Shown here one piece after another: positions 35,078 to 44,550 of a stretch of DNA of 64,000 nucleotides. The stretch comes from Streptomyces abyssalis (GTDB lineage Bacteria > Actinomycetota > Actinomycetes > Streptomycetales > Streptomycetaceae). The stretch lies in assembly GCF_001751365.1 (NCBI RefSeq), contig NZ_LJGT01000035.1:62674-126673 (forward strand), written 5' to 3'. Made by a program: the position numbers and the translations under genes. The notes beneath the pieces were generated by a model. The model saw only the letters and a program-made list of their open reading frames with translations, ran no database searches and was not told the origin of the DNA. Position 1 is the stretch's first letter. Every line of letters starts with the position of its first letter.

Positions 35078-36313
35078 ATGCCCGATGAGCCCACCGCCGC
35101 CGCCACCGGCTCGTCGGGCGCGTCCCCTTCCGGCGCGGAGCACACGCCTCCGCCGCTCCCGGCCGGCGCCGGCGACCCCTTCTCCTGGACGGTCCGGGCC
35201 CGCCGCGACCGCCGGCGCGCCGGGCTCGTACGTGAACTGCGCCCCCGTCCCGCCGGCTCGGCCGCACTGGACCTGGCCGGGAACGATTATCTCGGCCTGG
35301 CCCGCCACCCCGAGGTGACCGGCGCCGCAGCCGAGGCGGCACACCGGTGGGGAGCGGGCTCGACGGGCTCCCGCCTGGTCACCGGCACCACCGAACTGCA
35401 CGCCGGACTCGAAGCGGAACTCGCGGAGTTCTGTGGCTTCGAGGCGGCACTCGTCTTCTCCTCCGGGTACGCCGCGAACCTCGCCGCGCTCACCGCACTC
35501 ACCCCGCGCGGCAGCCTGCTCGTCTCCGACGCGGGCAATCACGCCTCCCTCATCGACGGCTGCCGCCTCTCCCGCGCCGAGACCGCCGTCGTCCCGCACG
35601 CGGACCTTGACGCCGTGCACAAGGTGCTCGACGGGCACGACGGCCCCGCGCTGGCCGTCACCGACTCCGTCTTCTCCGTCGACGGGGACGCGGCACCGCT
35701 CCCCGCACTGGCCGAGGTCTGCCGCGCGCACGGAGCCGCGCTGGTCGTCGACGACGCACACGGCCTCGGGGTGCTCGGCGAAGGCGGACGCGGGGCCCTG
35801 CACGCCGCCGACCTCGCCGGCACCGCCGGTACGGTCGCGACCGTCACGCTCTCCAAGTCCCTCGGCAGCCAGGGCGGTGCGGTGCTCGGACCCGCACACG
35901 TCATCGCCCATCTCGTCGACACCGCCCGCACGTTCATCTTCGACACCGGGCTGGCACCCGCCGCAGCCGGAGCGGCACTGACCGCGCTGCGTGTCCTGCG
36001 CCGCGAGCCCGGACGCTCCCTCCGCGTGCGCGCCGCCGCCGCCTTCCTCCACGACAGGCTGACGGCCGCCGGGCTGTACGCGGGCCGCCCGGACGCCGCC
36101 GTGATCTCCGTACGGGCACCCACCCCCGACGACGCCGTCCGCTGGGCGGCGGCGTGCCGCGCCGACGGACTCCAAGTGGGCTGCTTCCGGCCGCCGTCGG
36201 TGCCGGACGGCATCTCACGGCTGCGTCTGACAGCCCGCGCGGACCTGGACGAGGAGCAGCTCGCCTCGGCGGTCTCCACGATCGAGCGGAACGCGCCGGC
36301 CGGCGCCCGCTGA
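35078..36313 (+). CDS. bioF: 8-amino-7-oxononanoate synthase
   Basis: A 411-residue alpha-oxoamine synthase that condenses pimeloyl-ACP/CoA with alanine. It has DLAGNDYLGLARHP, WGAGSTGSRLVTGTTELH, VVDDAHGLGVLGEGG and the PLP lysine in TLSKSLGSQGG. The first 35 residues are a low-complexity, probably disordered Ala/Ser/Pro segment. ATG 35078 has AGGAGG nine bases upstream. It is divergent from bioB-bioA-bioD; no bioC or bioH for pimeloyl synthesis is in the window. Confidence 0.95.
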   Translation: MPDEPTAAATGSSGASPSGAEHTPPPLPAGAGDPFSWTVRARRDRRRAGLVRELRPRPAGSAALDLAGNDYLGLARHPEVTGAAAEAAHRWGAGSTGSRLVTGTTELHAGLEAELAEFCGFEAALVFSSGYAANLAALTALTPRGSLLVSDAGNHASLIDGCRLSRAETAVVPHADLDAVHKVLDGHDGPALAVTDSVFSVDGDAAPLPALAEVCRAHGAALVVDDAHGLGVLGEGGRGALHAADLAGTAGTVATVTLSKSLGSQGGAVLGPAHVIAHLVDTARTFIFDTGLAPAAAGAALTALRVLRREPGRSLRVRAAAAFLHDRLTAAGLYAGRPDAAVISVRAPTPDDAVRWAAACRADGLQVGCFRPPSVPDGISRLRLTARADLDEEQLASAVSTIERNAPAGAR

Positions 36314-36346
36314 ACAGACCGGCGCAGGCCCTCGCCCCGGGGGCTC

Positions 36347-36661
36347 TCAGCCCGCCCTCGACCCGTCGGGCGGCAGCGTCACGCGCGAGGCGCGCCGCTC
36401 ACCGTCCAGCACCCGCAGGGCGGTTGCCAGCGTCGGACCGTGCAGTTCGCTCTCGCCCCTCTCATGCATGAGCGTCAGCGCGTCGCGCAGCGCGGTCGCC
36501 TTGACCACGAGCGCCTGAGCCGCGCGCAGTCCGCCGTAGGTGTGCTCGCCACGTGCCGGGTTGATGCGTCCCAGCACGTCGAGCACTTCCAGATACGTGT
36601 CGACGACCTGGCACTCGGCACGCGTCAGGGCAGGCAGCGGCGGCAGTTCGGGCGGAAGCAC
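36347..36661 (-). CDS. Hypothetical protein downstream of clpP
   Basis: A 104-residue soluble, helix-rich protein (LTRAECQVVDTYLEVLDVLGRI, GLRAAQALVVKATALRDALTLMHERGE). No known domain is recognised. It starts at GTG 36661, six bases after the clpP stop and with GAGG from that stop region as ribosome site, so it is probably co-translated with clpP. It might be an accessory or adaptor of this ClpP, but that is only a guess from position. Confidence 0.65.
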   Translation of the reverse strand: MLPPELPPLPALTRAECQVVDTYLEVLDVLGRINPARGEHTYGGLRAAQALVVKATALRDALTLMHERGESELHGPTLATALRVLDGERRASRVTLPPDGSRAG

Positions 36662-36667
36662 GGCGCC

Positions 36668-37309
36668 TCACCGCCCGGAGCGGTTGCCGGCCGCCGCGCC
36701 CTTGCGGCCCTCGGTGAGCCGGTCGACCAGGCCGTAGGCGACGGCTCCCTCCGCATCGAAGATCTTGTCCCGTTCCAGGTCCGCGCGGATTCTCTCCAAC
36801 GGCTGCCCGGTGTGCTCCACGTACATCTGCTCCAGCAGCTCGCGTGTGCGCAGCAGTTCTCTCGCCTGGATGGCCAGGTCGTCGGCCTGCCCCTGGACGG
36901 GTTCGGCGAACGCCGGCTGATGGATGACGATGCGCGCGCCCGGAAGTGCCAGCCGCTTGCCGGGAGTTCCGGCGGCCAGCAGCACCGAGGCGGAAGAGGC
37001 CGCCTGCCCCAGGCAGACCGTCTCGATGTCGCAGCTGACGTAGCGCATCGTGTCGTAGACCGCGGACATGGCCGTGAAGGAGCCGCCGGGGGAGTTGATG
37101 TAGATCGAGATGTCGCTCTCCGGCGCAGCCGCCTCCAGGTGGATGAGCTGGGCCATGACGTCGTTCGCCGCGGTGTCGTCGATCTGTGTGCCCAGGAAGA
37201 TGATCCGTTCGTCGAGGAGCTTGGAGTACGGATCGAGCGTGCGCGTGCCGCTGCTGGTGCGCTCGGTCAGCTCCGGCAGGACGTAGCGGGCCGACGGCCG
37301 TTCGGGCAT
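36668..37309 (-). CDS. clpP: ATP-dependent Clp protease proteolytic subunit (atypical ClpP)
   Basis: A 213-residue ClpP-family serine protease. The triad is readable: Ser105 in [11 protein letters not shown], His130 in VIHQP, and Asp177 in [20 protein letters not shown] and the handle helix [15 protein letters not shown] are also typical. It differs from housekeeping ClpP in the C-terminal tail and the SSAS nucleophile context. ATG 37309 has AGAGGTGA upstream. It is divergent from a lone Phd antitoxin gene, with a 75-bp spacer rich in inverted repeats, and is followed by a small coupled gene. It is separate from the main clpP1P2-clpX locus, suggesting a specialised paralogue. Confidence 0.88.
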   Translation of the reverse strand: MPERPSARYVLPELTERTSSGTRTLDPYSKLLDERIIFLGTQIDDTAANDVMAQLIHLEAAAPESDISIYINSPGGSFTAMSAVYDTMRYVSCDIETVCLGQAASSASVLLAAGTPGKRLALPGARIVIHQPAFAEPVQGQADDLAIQARELLRTRELLEQMYVEHTGQPLERIRADLERDKIFDAEGAVAYGLVDRLTEGRKGAAAGNRSGR

Positions 37310-37340
37310 CACGTCACCTCTCCCACGGTCGGGGTCGTCG

Positions 37341-37378
37341 AACGTCAAAAATGTACAGGACGTACATGACGTTATGCT
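37341..37378. promoter_or_regulatory. Palindrome and promoter between clpP and the Phd gene
   Basis: ATGTAC (37351-37356) and GTACAT (37362-37367) form an inverted repeat with 5-bp centre, flanked by AACGTC (37341-37346) and GACGTT (37368-37373). A -10-like TATGCT sits at 37373-37378, seven bases before the antitoxin ATG, implying a nearly leaderless message. The site could let the antitoxin control both genes. Confidence 0.55.
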
Positions 37379-37384
37379 GGGAGC

Positions 37385-37687
37385 ATGACCTACGAGATTC
37401 CGGTGACGCAAGCACGCGCGGCCCTCGCCGACCTGATCAACCGTGTGGTCTACGGCGGCGAACGTGTGGTGGTCACGCGGCACGGAAAGCCGCTCGTGGC
37501 GCTCGTATCGGCTGCTGACCTGGCGAAACTGGAAGAGCTGAACGCTGCGGCGGAGGACGGTGTGATCAGCACCGTCTCGACGGTGCGCGACGTGTCTTCC
37601 GCCGAAGGCGAACGTCAGCGTTTCGGCATCGCCGCACAGCACCGCGGCCCGGCCGCCGGTAACAGGCGGCCGGGCCGGGGGAGTTGA
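37385..37687 (+). CDS. Phd/YefM family antitoxin without an adjacent toxin
   Basis: A 100-residue protein. The N-terminal Phd/YefM DNA-binding domain is clear: [49 protein letters not shown]. The C-terminal half is where toxin would bind. No toxin frame (Doc, YoeB or other) follows; the next gene is on the other strand. The last 14 codons run through a perfect hairpin (37645-37677), suggesting that the reading frame now extends into its own terminator. It is divergent from clpP, and Phd is known in other systems to be degraded by ClpXP. Confidence 0.85.
   Translation: MTYEIPVTQARAALADLINRVVYGGERVVVTRHGKPLVALVSAADLAKLEELNAAAEDGVISTVSTVRDVSSAEGERQRFGIAAQHRGPAAGNRRPGRGS
37645..37677 (+). terminator. 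13-bp perfect hairpin inside the 3' end of the antitoxin ORF
   Basis: CGGCCCGGCCGCC (37645-37657) and GGCGGCCGGGCCG (37665-37677) are exact complements with loop GGTAACA. The TGA is at 37685-37687, just beyond. It probably acts as terminator for the antitoxin and faces the converging aminopeptidase gene. Confidence 0.65.
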
Positions 37688-37742
37688 GCTTCAGCGCTGC
37701 GGAAGCGGCGCGCGGCTCACACGGGTGAGACGTCGCGGGGCG

Positions 37743-39129
<1,387 letters not shown>

Positions 39130-39599
39130 TCAGTCGCCGCGGTCGCGGCCGAGACGCTGGAGAGCGTCCGCGATTCCTACGCCGCGGTGGCCGCCGCGGA
39201 TCCGCCGCCCACCCCGGACGAGCTGTTCGGCACGGTCCCCGCCCGCCTGCGGAAGTCGGTGCGGACTCCGACGACGAGCGGGCGCTTCCGCAGATGCTGA
39301 TGCAGGTGTGGGGGGAGACGCTGCGCAATCCCGAAGTGGCGCGAGTGCTGGCGGACGGATACCAGGGGCTGCGCGGGCAGTGGGTCGCGCTGGTCCAGCA
39401 GTACCAGGCGCGAGGCCGGGTGGACCCGGGAGCGGACCCCGACCACGTCGCGCGCACCCTCATCGGCATGGTGCAGGGGTACTTCGTGCAGCAGGCGCTC
39501 TTCGGCGGGATGGACCCGGACGCATTCGAGAAGGCGCTGCGGGCGCTGGTCGCGATGAACGTGCCGGAGCGGCGCGAGCGCGGCAAGCCGTCCGCGTGA
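39130..39599 (+). pseudogene. TetR family regulator, N-terminally truncated and frameshifted
   Basis: The region encodes only the ligand-binding half of a TetR regulator in two frames. The first frame (from 39130) gives SVAAVAAETLESVRDSYAAVAAADPPPTPDELFGTVPARL; then near 39260-39280 the match moves to another frame: ERALPQMLMQVWGETLRNPEVARVLADGYQGLRGQWVALV and DPDHVARTLIGMVQGYFVQQALFGG, ending at TGA 39597-39599. The helix-turn-helix that should precede is absent. Both defects together make it a pseudogene. Confidence 0.65.
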
Positions 39600-39795
39600 A
39601 TCCTCCAACACCGCGCGGGCGCAACAGGTCTGACGGTGCGGCCTCGCGTACGGACTGCGGCCGCCAGGCGCCGGCTACCCGAACGGCCGCGCTGCTCAGG
39701 CGTGCACCGGCCGGGACCGGTAGATTCACGACTTGATAAAGATCGCCTGCGCACCCTGTCCCCTGTGTGCCGCGGGCAGGTAGGGATCGACGTTA

Positions 39796-39816
39796 ACCGT
39801 GATCAACGATCACGGT
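39796..39816 (+). promoter_or_regulatory. Perfect 9-bp inverted repeat upstream of tap
   Basis: ACCGTGATC (39796-39804), AAC, and GATCACGGT (39808-39816) form a 21-bp operator-like palindrome about 40 bp upstream of the tap GTG start. No regulator gene is intact next to it. Confidence 0.55.
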
Positions 39817-39857
39817 CTGCCTCCAGCGGCCAGCCACCCCAAGGGGGACCACCCCAC

Positions 39858-41510
39858 GTGAACATACGAAACGCAAGCATCGCCGCCGTCGGCGCAGCCG
39901 CGCTCACGGCCGGCTTCGTCCTAGTCCCCCCGGCGTTCGCGGACGCCCGCAGCGGCCAGGCCCAGCCCGGCGGTGGTGCCGAGGCCCGAGGCGTGAAGAT
40001 CGCAGCGGCGCGCGCCGCCAAGGAGGGTGTCGACTGGAAGGACTGCCCGGAGGACTGGGGAGTCCAGAAGCCCGTCCAGTGCGGGTTCGTGACCGTTCCC
40101 GTCGACTACAGCGACCCCGGCGGACGTACGATCAAGATCGCCGTCGACCGGGCCGAGTCCACCGGTGCCGAGAAGGACCACCAGGGTTCGCTGCTCTACA
40201 ACCCGGGCGGGCCCGGCGGCTCCGGGCTGTCCTTCCCCACGCGCATCACCAAGAACGACGCCCTTTGGAAGAAGGCCGCGAAGGCCTACGACTTCGTCGG
40301 CTTCGACCCGCGCGGGGTCGGGCATTCCGCGCCCGTCTCCTGCATGGACCCCCAGGAGTACGTCAAGGCTCCGAAGCAGGACCCGGTGCCCGGCGACGAG
40401 GCTGACAAGAGGGCCCAGCGCAAGCTGGCCGAGGAGTACGCCGAGGGCTGCAAGGAGCGCAGCGGCGGCCTGCTGCCGCACATGACGACGCCCAACACCG
40501 CCCGCGACCTCGACGTCATCCGTGCCGCTCTGGGCGAGAAGAAGCTGAACTACCTCGGGGTGTCCTACGGGACCTACCTCGGCTCCGTCTACGGCACCCT
40601 CTTCCCGGCGCATGTGCGCCGCATGATCCTCGACAGCGTCGTCAATCCCTCCCGCGACCAGATCTGGTACAAGAACAACCTCGACCAGAACGTCGCCTTC
40701 CAGGGCCGCTGGGAGGACTGGACGAAGTGGGTCGCCGAGCACGACGAGACCTACGGCATCGGCGACACGGCCGCGAAGGTGAACGAGCAGTGGAAGAAGC
40801 TGCGGGCCGAGGCCGCGAAGAAGCCCTTCGGCGGCGTCGTCGGGCCGGCGGAACTGCTGACCTTCTTCCAGAACGCCCCGTACTACGACCAGATGTGGCC
40901 GCAGGTCGCCAAGGTCTGGTCCGACCACCGCAAGGGGAACGAGAAGGCTCTCGTCGAAGCCGCCGGACCCGATCTGTCCGACAAGGCCGGCAACAAGGCG
41001 GCGGAGAACGGCAACGCCGTCTACACGGCCGTGGAGTGCACCGACGCCAAGTGGCCCGCCGGCTGGGACAAGTGGGACAGCGACAGCACGCGGCTGCACG
41101 AGAAGCACCCGTTCCTCACCTGGTCCAACACCTGGCTCAACCTGCCCTGCGCCACCTGGCCGGTGAAGCAGCAGGAACCGGTCGAGGTGGGTTCGGGGGA
41201 AGGGCTTCCGCCTGTCCTGATCACCCAGTCCGAGCGGGACGCGGCCACCCCGTACGGCGGTGCCCTGGAGGTGCACAAGCGCCTCAAGGGCTCGCGGCTC
41301 ATCACCGAACGGGACGCCGGCTCGCACGGAATCACCGACGTCAGGAACCCTTGCATCAACAAGCGTGTCGAGACCTATCTCCTCGAGGGCACGGTGGGCG
41401 GGAAGGACGTCGTCTGTGCGCCGCACTCGGCGCCGGTCCCGCAGATCGTCCCCAGCGTGAGCCTGCCGGAGGCCAAGGCCGGCGCCGCGCGGCTGCAGGG
41501 GCCGCGCTGA
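39858..41510 (+). CDS. tap: Secreted tripeptidyl aminopeptidase (S33 family)
   Basis: A 550-residue preproenzyme. A Sec signal peptide (NIRNASIAAVGAAALTAGFVLVPPAFA) and a short pro-region precede the alpha/beta-hydrolase fold: YNPGGPGGSG oxyanion loop, FDPRGVGHS, nucleophile Ser236 in GVSYGTYLG, Asp in SERDAATPYGGA and His in AGSHGI, plus the paired cysteines of the C-terminal TAP domain. It releases tripeptides from extracellular proteins. The start is GTG 39858 with AAGGGGG upstream. A 15-bp hairpin terminator follows directly. Confidence 0.93.
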   Translation: MNIRNASIAAVGAAALTAGFVLVPPAFADARSGQAQPGGGAEARGVKIAAARAAKEGVDWKDCPEDWGVQKPVQCGFVTVPVDYSDPGGRTIKIAVDRAESTGAEKDHQGSLLYNPGGPGGSGLSFPTRITKNDALWKKAAKAYDFVGFDPRGVGHSAPVSCMDPQEYVKAPKQDPVPGDEADKRAQRKLAEEYAEGCKERSGGLLPHMTTPNTARDLDVIRAALGEKKLNYLGVSYGTYLGSVYGTLFPAHVRRMILDSVVNPSRDQIWYKNNLDQNVAFQGRWEDWTKWVAEHDETYGIGDTAAKVNEQWKKLRAEAAKKPFGGVVGPAELLTFFQNAPYYDQMWPQVAKVWSDHRKGNEKALVEAAGPDLSDKAGNKAAENGNAVYTAVECTDAKWPAGWDKWDSDSTRLHEKHPFLTWSNTWLNLPCATWPVKQQEPVEVGSGEGLPPVLITQSERDAATPYGGALEVHKRLKGSRLITERDAGSHGITDVRNPCINKRVETYLLEGTVGGKDVVCAPHSAPVPQIVPSVSLPEAKAGAARLQGPR

Positions 41511-41539
41511 GCTGAGGGCGCGGGCCGACAGCGCAACGC

Positions 41540-41574
41540 ACGAGGGGCGGCCGGAACATCCGGCCGCCCCTCGT
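41540..41574. terminator. Perfect 15-bp hairpin between tap and plsC
   Basis: ACGAGGGGCGGCCGG (41540-41554) and its exact reverse complement (41560-41574) flank the loop AACAT. It lies between two converging genes and can terminate both. Confidence 0.85.
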
Positions 41575-41598
41575 CACGTACCGCCAGGTCCAGGCGGC

Positions 41599-42330
41599 TC
41601 AGCTCTTGCCGCGCTCCTCGCTCCGCCCCCGTGTACGGGCCTGCTGCCGTTCCTGCGCCTGAAGGGCCTTCGCCTCGGGCGCGTACATGTCTACGTACTC
41701 CTGGCCGGACAGCTGAAGGATCTCGTGGATGATCTCGTCGGTCACGGCCCGCAGCACCGTGCGCTCGCCCTCCATACCCGCGTAACGGGAGAAGTCCAGA
41801 GGCTTGCCGAAGCGGATCGTCACCCGCCCGAACCGGGGCATCTTCCGTCCCGGCGGCTGCAGTTCGAAGGTGCCGACCATCGCACAGGGAATCACCTTCA
41901 CCCCTGCCTGAAGAGCCATCGACGCGACGCCGACCCTGCCCTTGTACAGCCGTCCGTCGTGGGACCGGGTGCCCTCGGGATAGATGCCGAGCAGCTCGTC
42001 CTTGCGGAGAACGCCCAGACCCTCGTCGATGGCGGCCTGCCCGGCGCCCTTGCCCGAGCGGTCCACCGGGATCTGGCCCACGCTGCGGAAGAACGCCGCC
42101 GTCAGACGGCCCTTCAGGCCCGGCCCGGTGAAGTACTCCGACTTCGCAAGGAATGTGATGCGCCGTCGCAGGATCGCCGGCATCAGGAAGTGGTCCGAGA
42201 CGGAGAGATGGTTCCCGGCCACGATGGCCGCCCCGTCGTCAGGGATGTTCTCCAGCCCTTCGATCCGCGGACGGAAGTACAGGCGCAACAGGGGCCCCAG
42301 CAACACGTACTTGAACAAGTTGTAGAACAC
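41599..42330 (-). CDS. 1-acyl-sn-glycerol-3-phosphate acyltransferase (PlsC family)
   Basis: A 243-residue membrane-associated acyltransferase that adds the second acyl chain in phosphatidic acid synthesis. The catalytic NHxxxxD motif reads NHLSVSD, followed by the acceptor motif FFRSVGQIPVDRSG and YPEGTRSHDGRLYKG. GTG 42330 is chosen: it has GGAAGG seven bases upstream and gives the usual FYNLFKYVLLGPLLRL beginning; ATG 42348 would add six residues. The C-terminal tail is charged Gln/Arg-rich. Confidence 0.9.
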   Translation of the reverse strand: MFYNLFKYVLLGPLLRLYFRPRIEGLENIPDDGAAIVAGNHLSVSDHFLMPAILRRRITFLAKSEYFTGPGLKGRLTAAFFRSVGQIPVDRSGKGAGQAAIDEGLGVLRKDELLGIYPEGTRSHDGRLYKGRVGVASMALQAGVKVIPCAMVGTFELQPPGRKMPRFGRVTIRFGKPLDFSRYAGMEGERTVLRAVTDEIIHEILQLSGQEYVDMYAPEAKALQAQERQQARTRGRSEERGKS

Positions 42331-42417
42331 GCTAAGGCCTTCCCCCATGCGTTCCGGTGAGATCGCAGGGTAGCTCCCTCCCCGGCGGGCGGGGGAGGGG
42401 GCCCACCGCTGACGGAC

Positions 42418-42576
42418 TCAGTTCCGCTGTGCGGAGACGGCTCCCAGCGTGACGAGTACGAGCACGACCCACGCGAACCACAGCCACCCGCTGCTCCCCA
42501 GGGTCACCGTGTAGGCCGTCACGAGCACCAGCGCCGACACGGTACCGACGGTCATCGCCTTCGCTGAGCCAGGCAT
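42418..42576 (-). CDS. Small membrane protein, hypothetical
   Basis: A 52-residue protein with two hydrophobic helices (MTVGTVSALVLVTAYTVTLG and WLWFAWVVLVLVTLGAVSA) and a short basic end. ATG 42576 has a GGAGG about nine bases upstream. It lies downstream of the CtaG-like gene on the same strand. Function unknown; tiny two-helix proteins are common in Streptomyces. Confidence 0.65.
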   Translation of the reverse strand: MPGSAKAMTVGTVSALVLVTAYTVTLGSSGWLWFAWVVLVLVTLGAVSAQRN

Positions 42577-42689
42577 CCTTGCACCCTCCTCCCGCGATCC
42601 GGCCGGGCGACGGGGATTCCCGTACAAAAAGGACCGGATCCGCCTCCAATGGTCGCTCGCCGGAGGGCGGTGGCGCTACCGTCCGGAGG

Positions 42690-43640
42690 TCACTGCTGAC
42701 GGGCCTGCAGGGATGCCAGGTAGGCGTTGTAGGCGGCCAGCTCCTTGTCGCCGTCACGGTCGGCCATCCTGTCCCTGCGGCGCGCCTCGCGCTCCTCCGA
42801 CCTGTGCCACTGGAAGACCAGGGCGAGGAGCACCAGCACGGACGGGATCTCGCTGAACGCCCAGGCGATCCCGCCCGCGGCCGTCTGGTCGGACAGCGCT
42901 GTCACCTGCAGTGACGCCGACGGGTTCGCGTACGTGGCGATCATCGGCTCCGAGGCCATCATCAGCGCGATGCCGAAGAAGGCGTGGAAGGGCATTCCGG
43001 CGAACAGCTCCAGCATCCGCATCAGGTAGCCGGGCCGGTGCGGCCCCGGGTCGACGCCCATGATCGGCCAGAAGAAGACCAGCCCGACCATCAGGAAGTG
43101 GACCATCATCGCCAGGTGCCCGGCGGCCGACCCCATCAGGAAGTCGAAGAGCGGCGTGAAGTACAGCCCGTAGAGACTCGCGATGAACAGCGGGATCGTG
43201 AAGCCGGGATGGGTGAGGACGCGCAGCGCGCGGCTGTGCAGCAGCGCCACCAGCAGCTCCCGCGGGCCCTTGCGCCCGCGCCCCGCCGACGGCAGCGCAC
43301 GGAGCGTCAGCGTCACCGGCGCTCCCAGCAGCAGCAGGATCGGCGAGAGCATGCTGATGATCATGTGCTGGACCATGTGGACGCTGAAGAGCACCATCCC
43401 GTACTCGTTCAGCGCCGTGCACATCGTCACGGCGACACTGAGCACACCCAGCACCCACGCGACGGTGCGGGGCAGCGGCCACGCGTCACCACGCCTGCGG
43501 AGCCGCGCCACGGCGGCGGCGTACAGGGTCAGCGCCAGCAGGCACCCCACCAGGAAGAACGGCTCCCCGGTGAACTCCAGACCGCGGCCGAGTGTGAACG
43601 GCGGCAGATCCATCGTCATGCCGTGCCCGCCGTGGTCCAT
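42690..43640 (-). CDS. Cytochrome c oxidase assembly factor CtaG-like (caa3_CtaG family) membrane protein
   Basis: A 316-residue membrane protein with about seven helices and the family motifs: NEYGMVLFSVHMVQHMIISMLSPILLLLGAP, THPGFTIPLFIASLYGLYFTPLFD, HFLMVGLVFFWPIMGVDP and MPFHAFFGIALMMASEPM. The conserved histidines suggest copper handling during cytochrome oxidase assembly. The N-terminus MDHGGHGMTMD is also His/Met rich. ATG 43640 has GGAGAGAG eight bases upstream. A hairpin (43737-43768) isolates it from gatD. Confidence 0.88.
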   Translation of the reverse strand: MDHGGHGMTMDLPPFTLGRGLEFTGEPFFLVGCLLALTLYAAAVARLRRRGDAWPLPRTVAWVLGVLSVAVTMCTALNEYGMVLFSVHMVQHMIISMLSPILLLLGAPVTLTLRALPSAGRGRKGPRELLVALLHSRALRVLTHPGFTIPLFIASLYGLYFTPLFDFLMGSAAGHLAMMVHFLMVGLVFFWPIMGVDPGPHRPGYLMRMLELFAGMPFHAFFGIALMMASEPMIATYANPSASLQVTALSDQTAAGGIAWAFSEIPSVLVLLALVFQWHRSEEREARRRDRMADRDGDKELAAYNAYLASLQARQQ

Positions 43641-43736
43641 CTGCGCTCTCTCCTGACTTGGGCTGCCCGACAAGCGTATTCGCCCGCTCCCGGGCCGTGG
43701 CCCCCGGGGACCCGCTCCCGGTCCGGGCATGAAAGA

Positions 43737-43768
43737 CCCCGCCTCCGGTACGGCGACCGGGGGCGGGG
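43737..43768 (-). terminator. Hairpin downstream of gatD
   Basis: CCCCGCCTCCGGT (43737-43749) and ACCGGGGGCGGGG (43756-43768) pair over 13 positions with one mismatch and a 6-nt loop. In the minus-strand transcript the hairpin is followed by a U-rich UCUUUC, 22 bp after the gatD stop. Confidence 0.6.
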
Positions 43769-43790
43769 AAGGAAGGGCCGTCAGGCGGCG

Positions 43791-44519
43791 TCAGGCGGGC
43801 TGCAGCGCCGCGGAGATGCGCTCCTTGCGCAGCGCCTCATACCACTGGTCGTTGACCGACGGAAGCGCGTTGACATCCAGCGCGAGCTTGATGAGGTGGT
43901 CCGCGATCTGGGGGTTGCGCGCCAGAACCGGGCCGTGCATGTACGTGCCGAAGACGGTGTCGTTCCACGCGCCCTCGGTGCCGTCCCCGGTGCCGTTGCC
44001 CTTGCCCAGCCGCACCCGGGCGAGCGGGCGGGCGCCGGGCCCGACGTGCGTGATGCCCTGGTGGTTCTCGAAGCCCGTCAGCTCCGGCAGGCCCAACTCG
44101 CCGTCGATGTCGGCCAGTACGTCGCCCACGCAGCGCTCCGCCTCGCCACGGGTGCTGACCACGTCCAGCAGTCCGAGGCCGCGCTGGGGCTCTCCCAAGT
44201 CGTTGACGAACTCCCGGCCCAGGATCTGATAGCCGGCGCAGACGGAGAAGATGATGGCGCCGTTGTCGACGGCCCGGCTGAGCCCGCCGTCGCGCAGCAG
44301 CCGCTCCGCGGCGAGCCGCTGCGGCCGGTCCTCGCCGCCGCCGATCAGATAGATGTCCGCCGAGGTCGGCACCTGCTGGTCGGAACGGACGTCGGTGCGC
44401 TGCACAGCAAGCCCCCGCTGCTGCGCGCGCCGCTCCACCACCAGCGCGTTGCCCTGGTCGCCGTAGGTGCTGAGGAGGTCGGGGTAGACCCACACCACCC
44501 GCAGGCCCGTGTCACTCAT
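43791..44519 (-). CDS. gatD: Lipid II isoglutaminyl synthase, glutaminase subunit GatD
   Basis: A 242-residue class I glutamine amidotransferase of the CobB/CobQ type. The nucleophile Cys94 is in FSVCAGYQILG, and His195 in YMHGPVLARNP. It supplies ammonia to MurT, which amidates the D-Glu of lipid II to D-iso-glutamine in the cytoplasm. ATG 44519 has GGAG nine bases upstream; a TTG three codons earlier is possible. It follows murT by 31 bp. Confidence 0.93.
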   Translation of the reverse strand: MSDTGLRVVWVYPDLLSTYGDQGNALVVERRAQQRGLAVQRTDVRSDQQVPTSADIYLIGGGEDRPQRLAAERLLRDGGLSRAVDNGAIIFSVCAGYQILGREFVNDLGEPQRGLGLLDVVSTRGEAERCVGDVLADIDGELGLPELTGFENHQGITHVGPGARPLARVRLGKGNGTGDGTEGAWNDTVFGTYMHGPVLARNPQIADHLIKLALDVNALPSVNDQWYEALRKERISAALQPA

Positions 44520-44550
44520 GCTCGCCAACTCCTTGAGCGGGTCGATGGAT

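Noticed and set aside
36668..37309. clpP3/clpP4 pair controlled by PopR
   Set aside because: Only one ClpP gene is present and no PopR-type regulator is adjacent.
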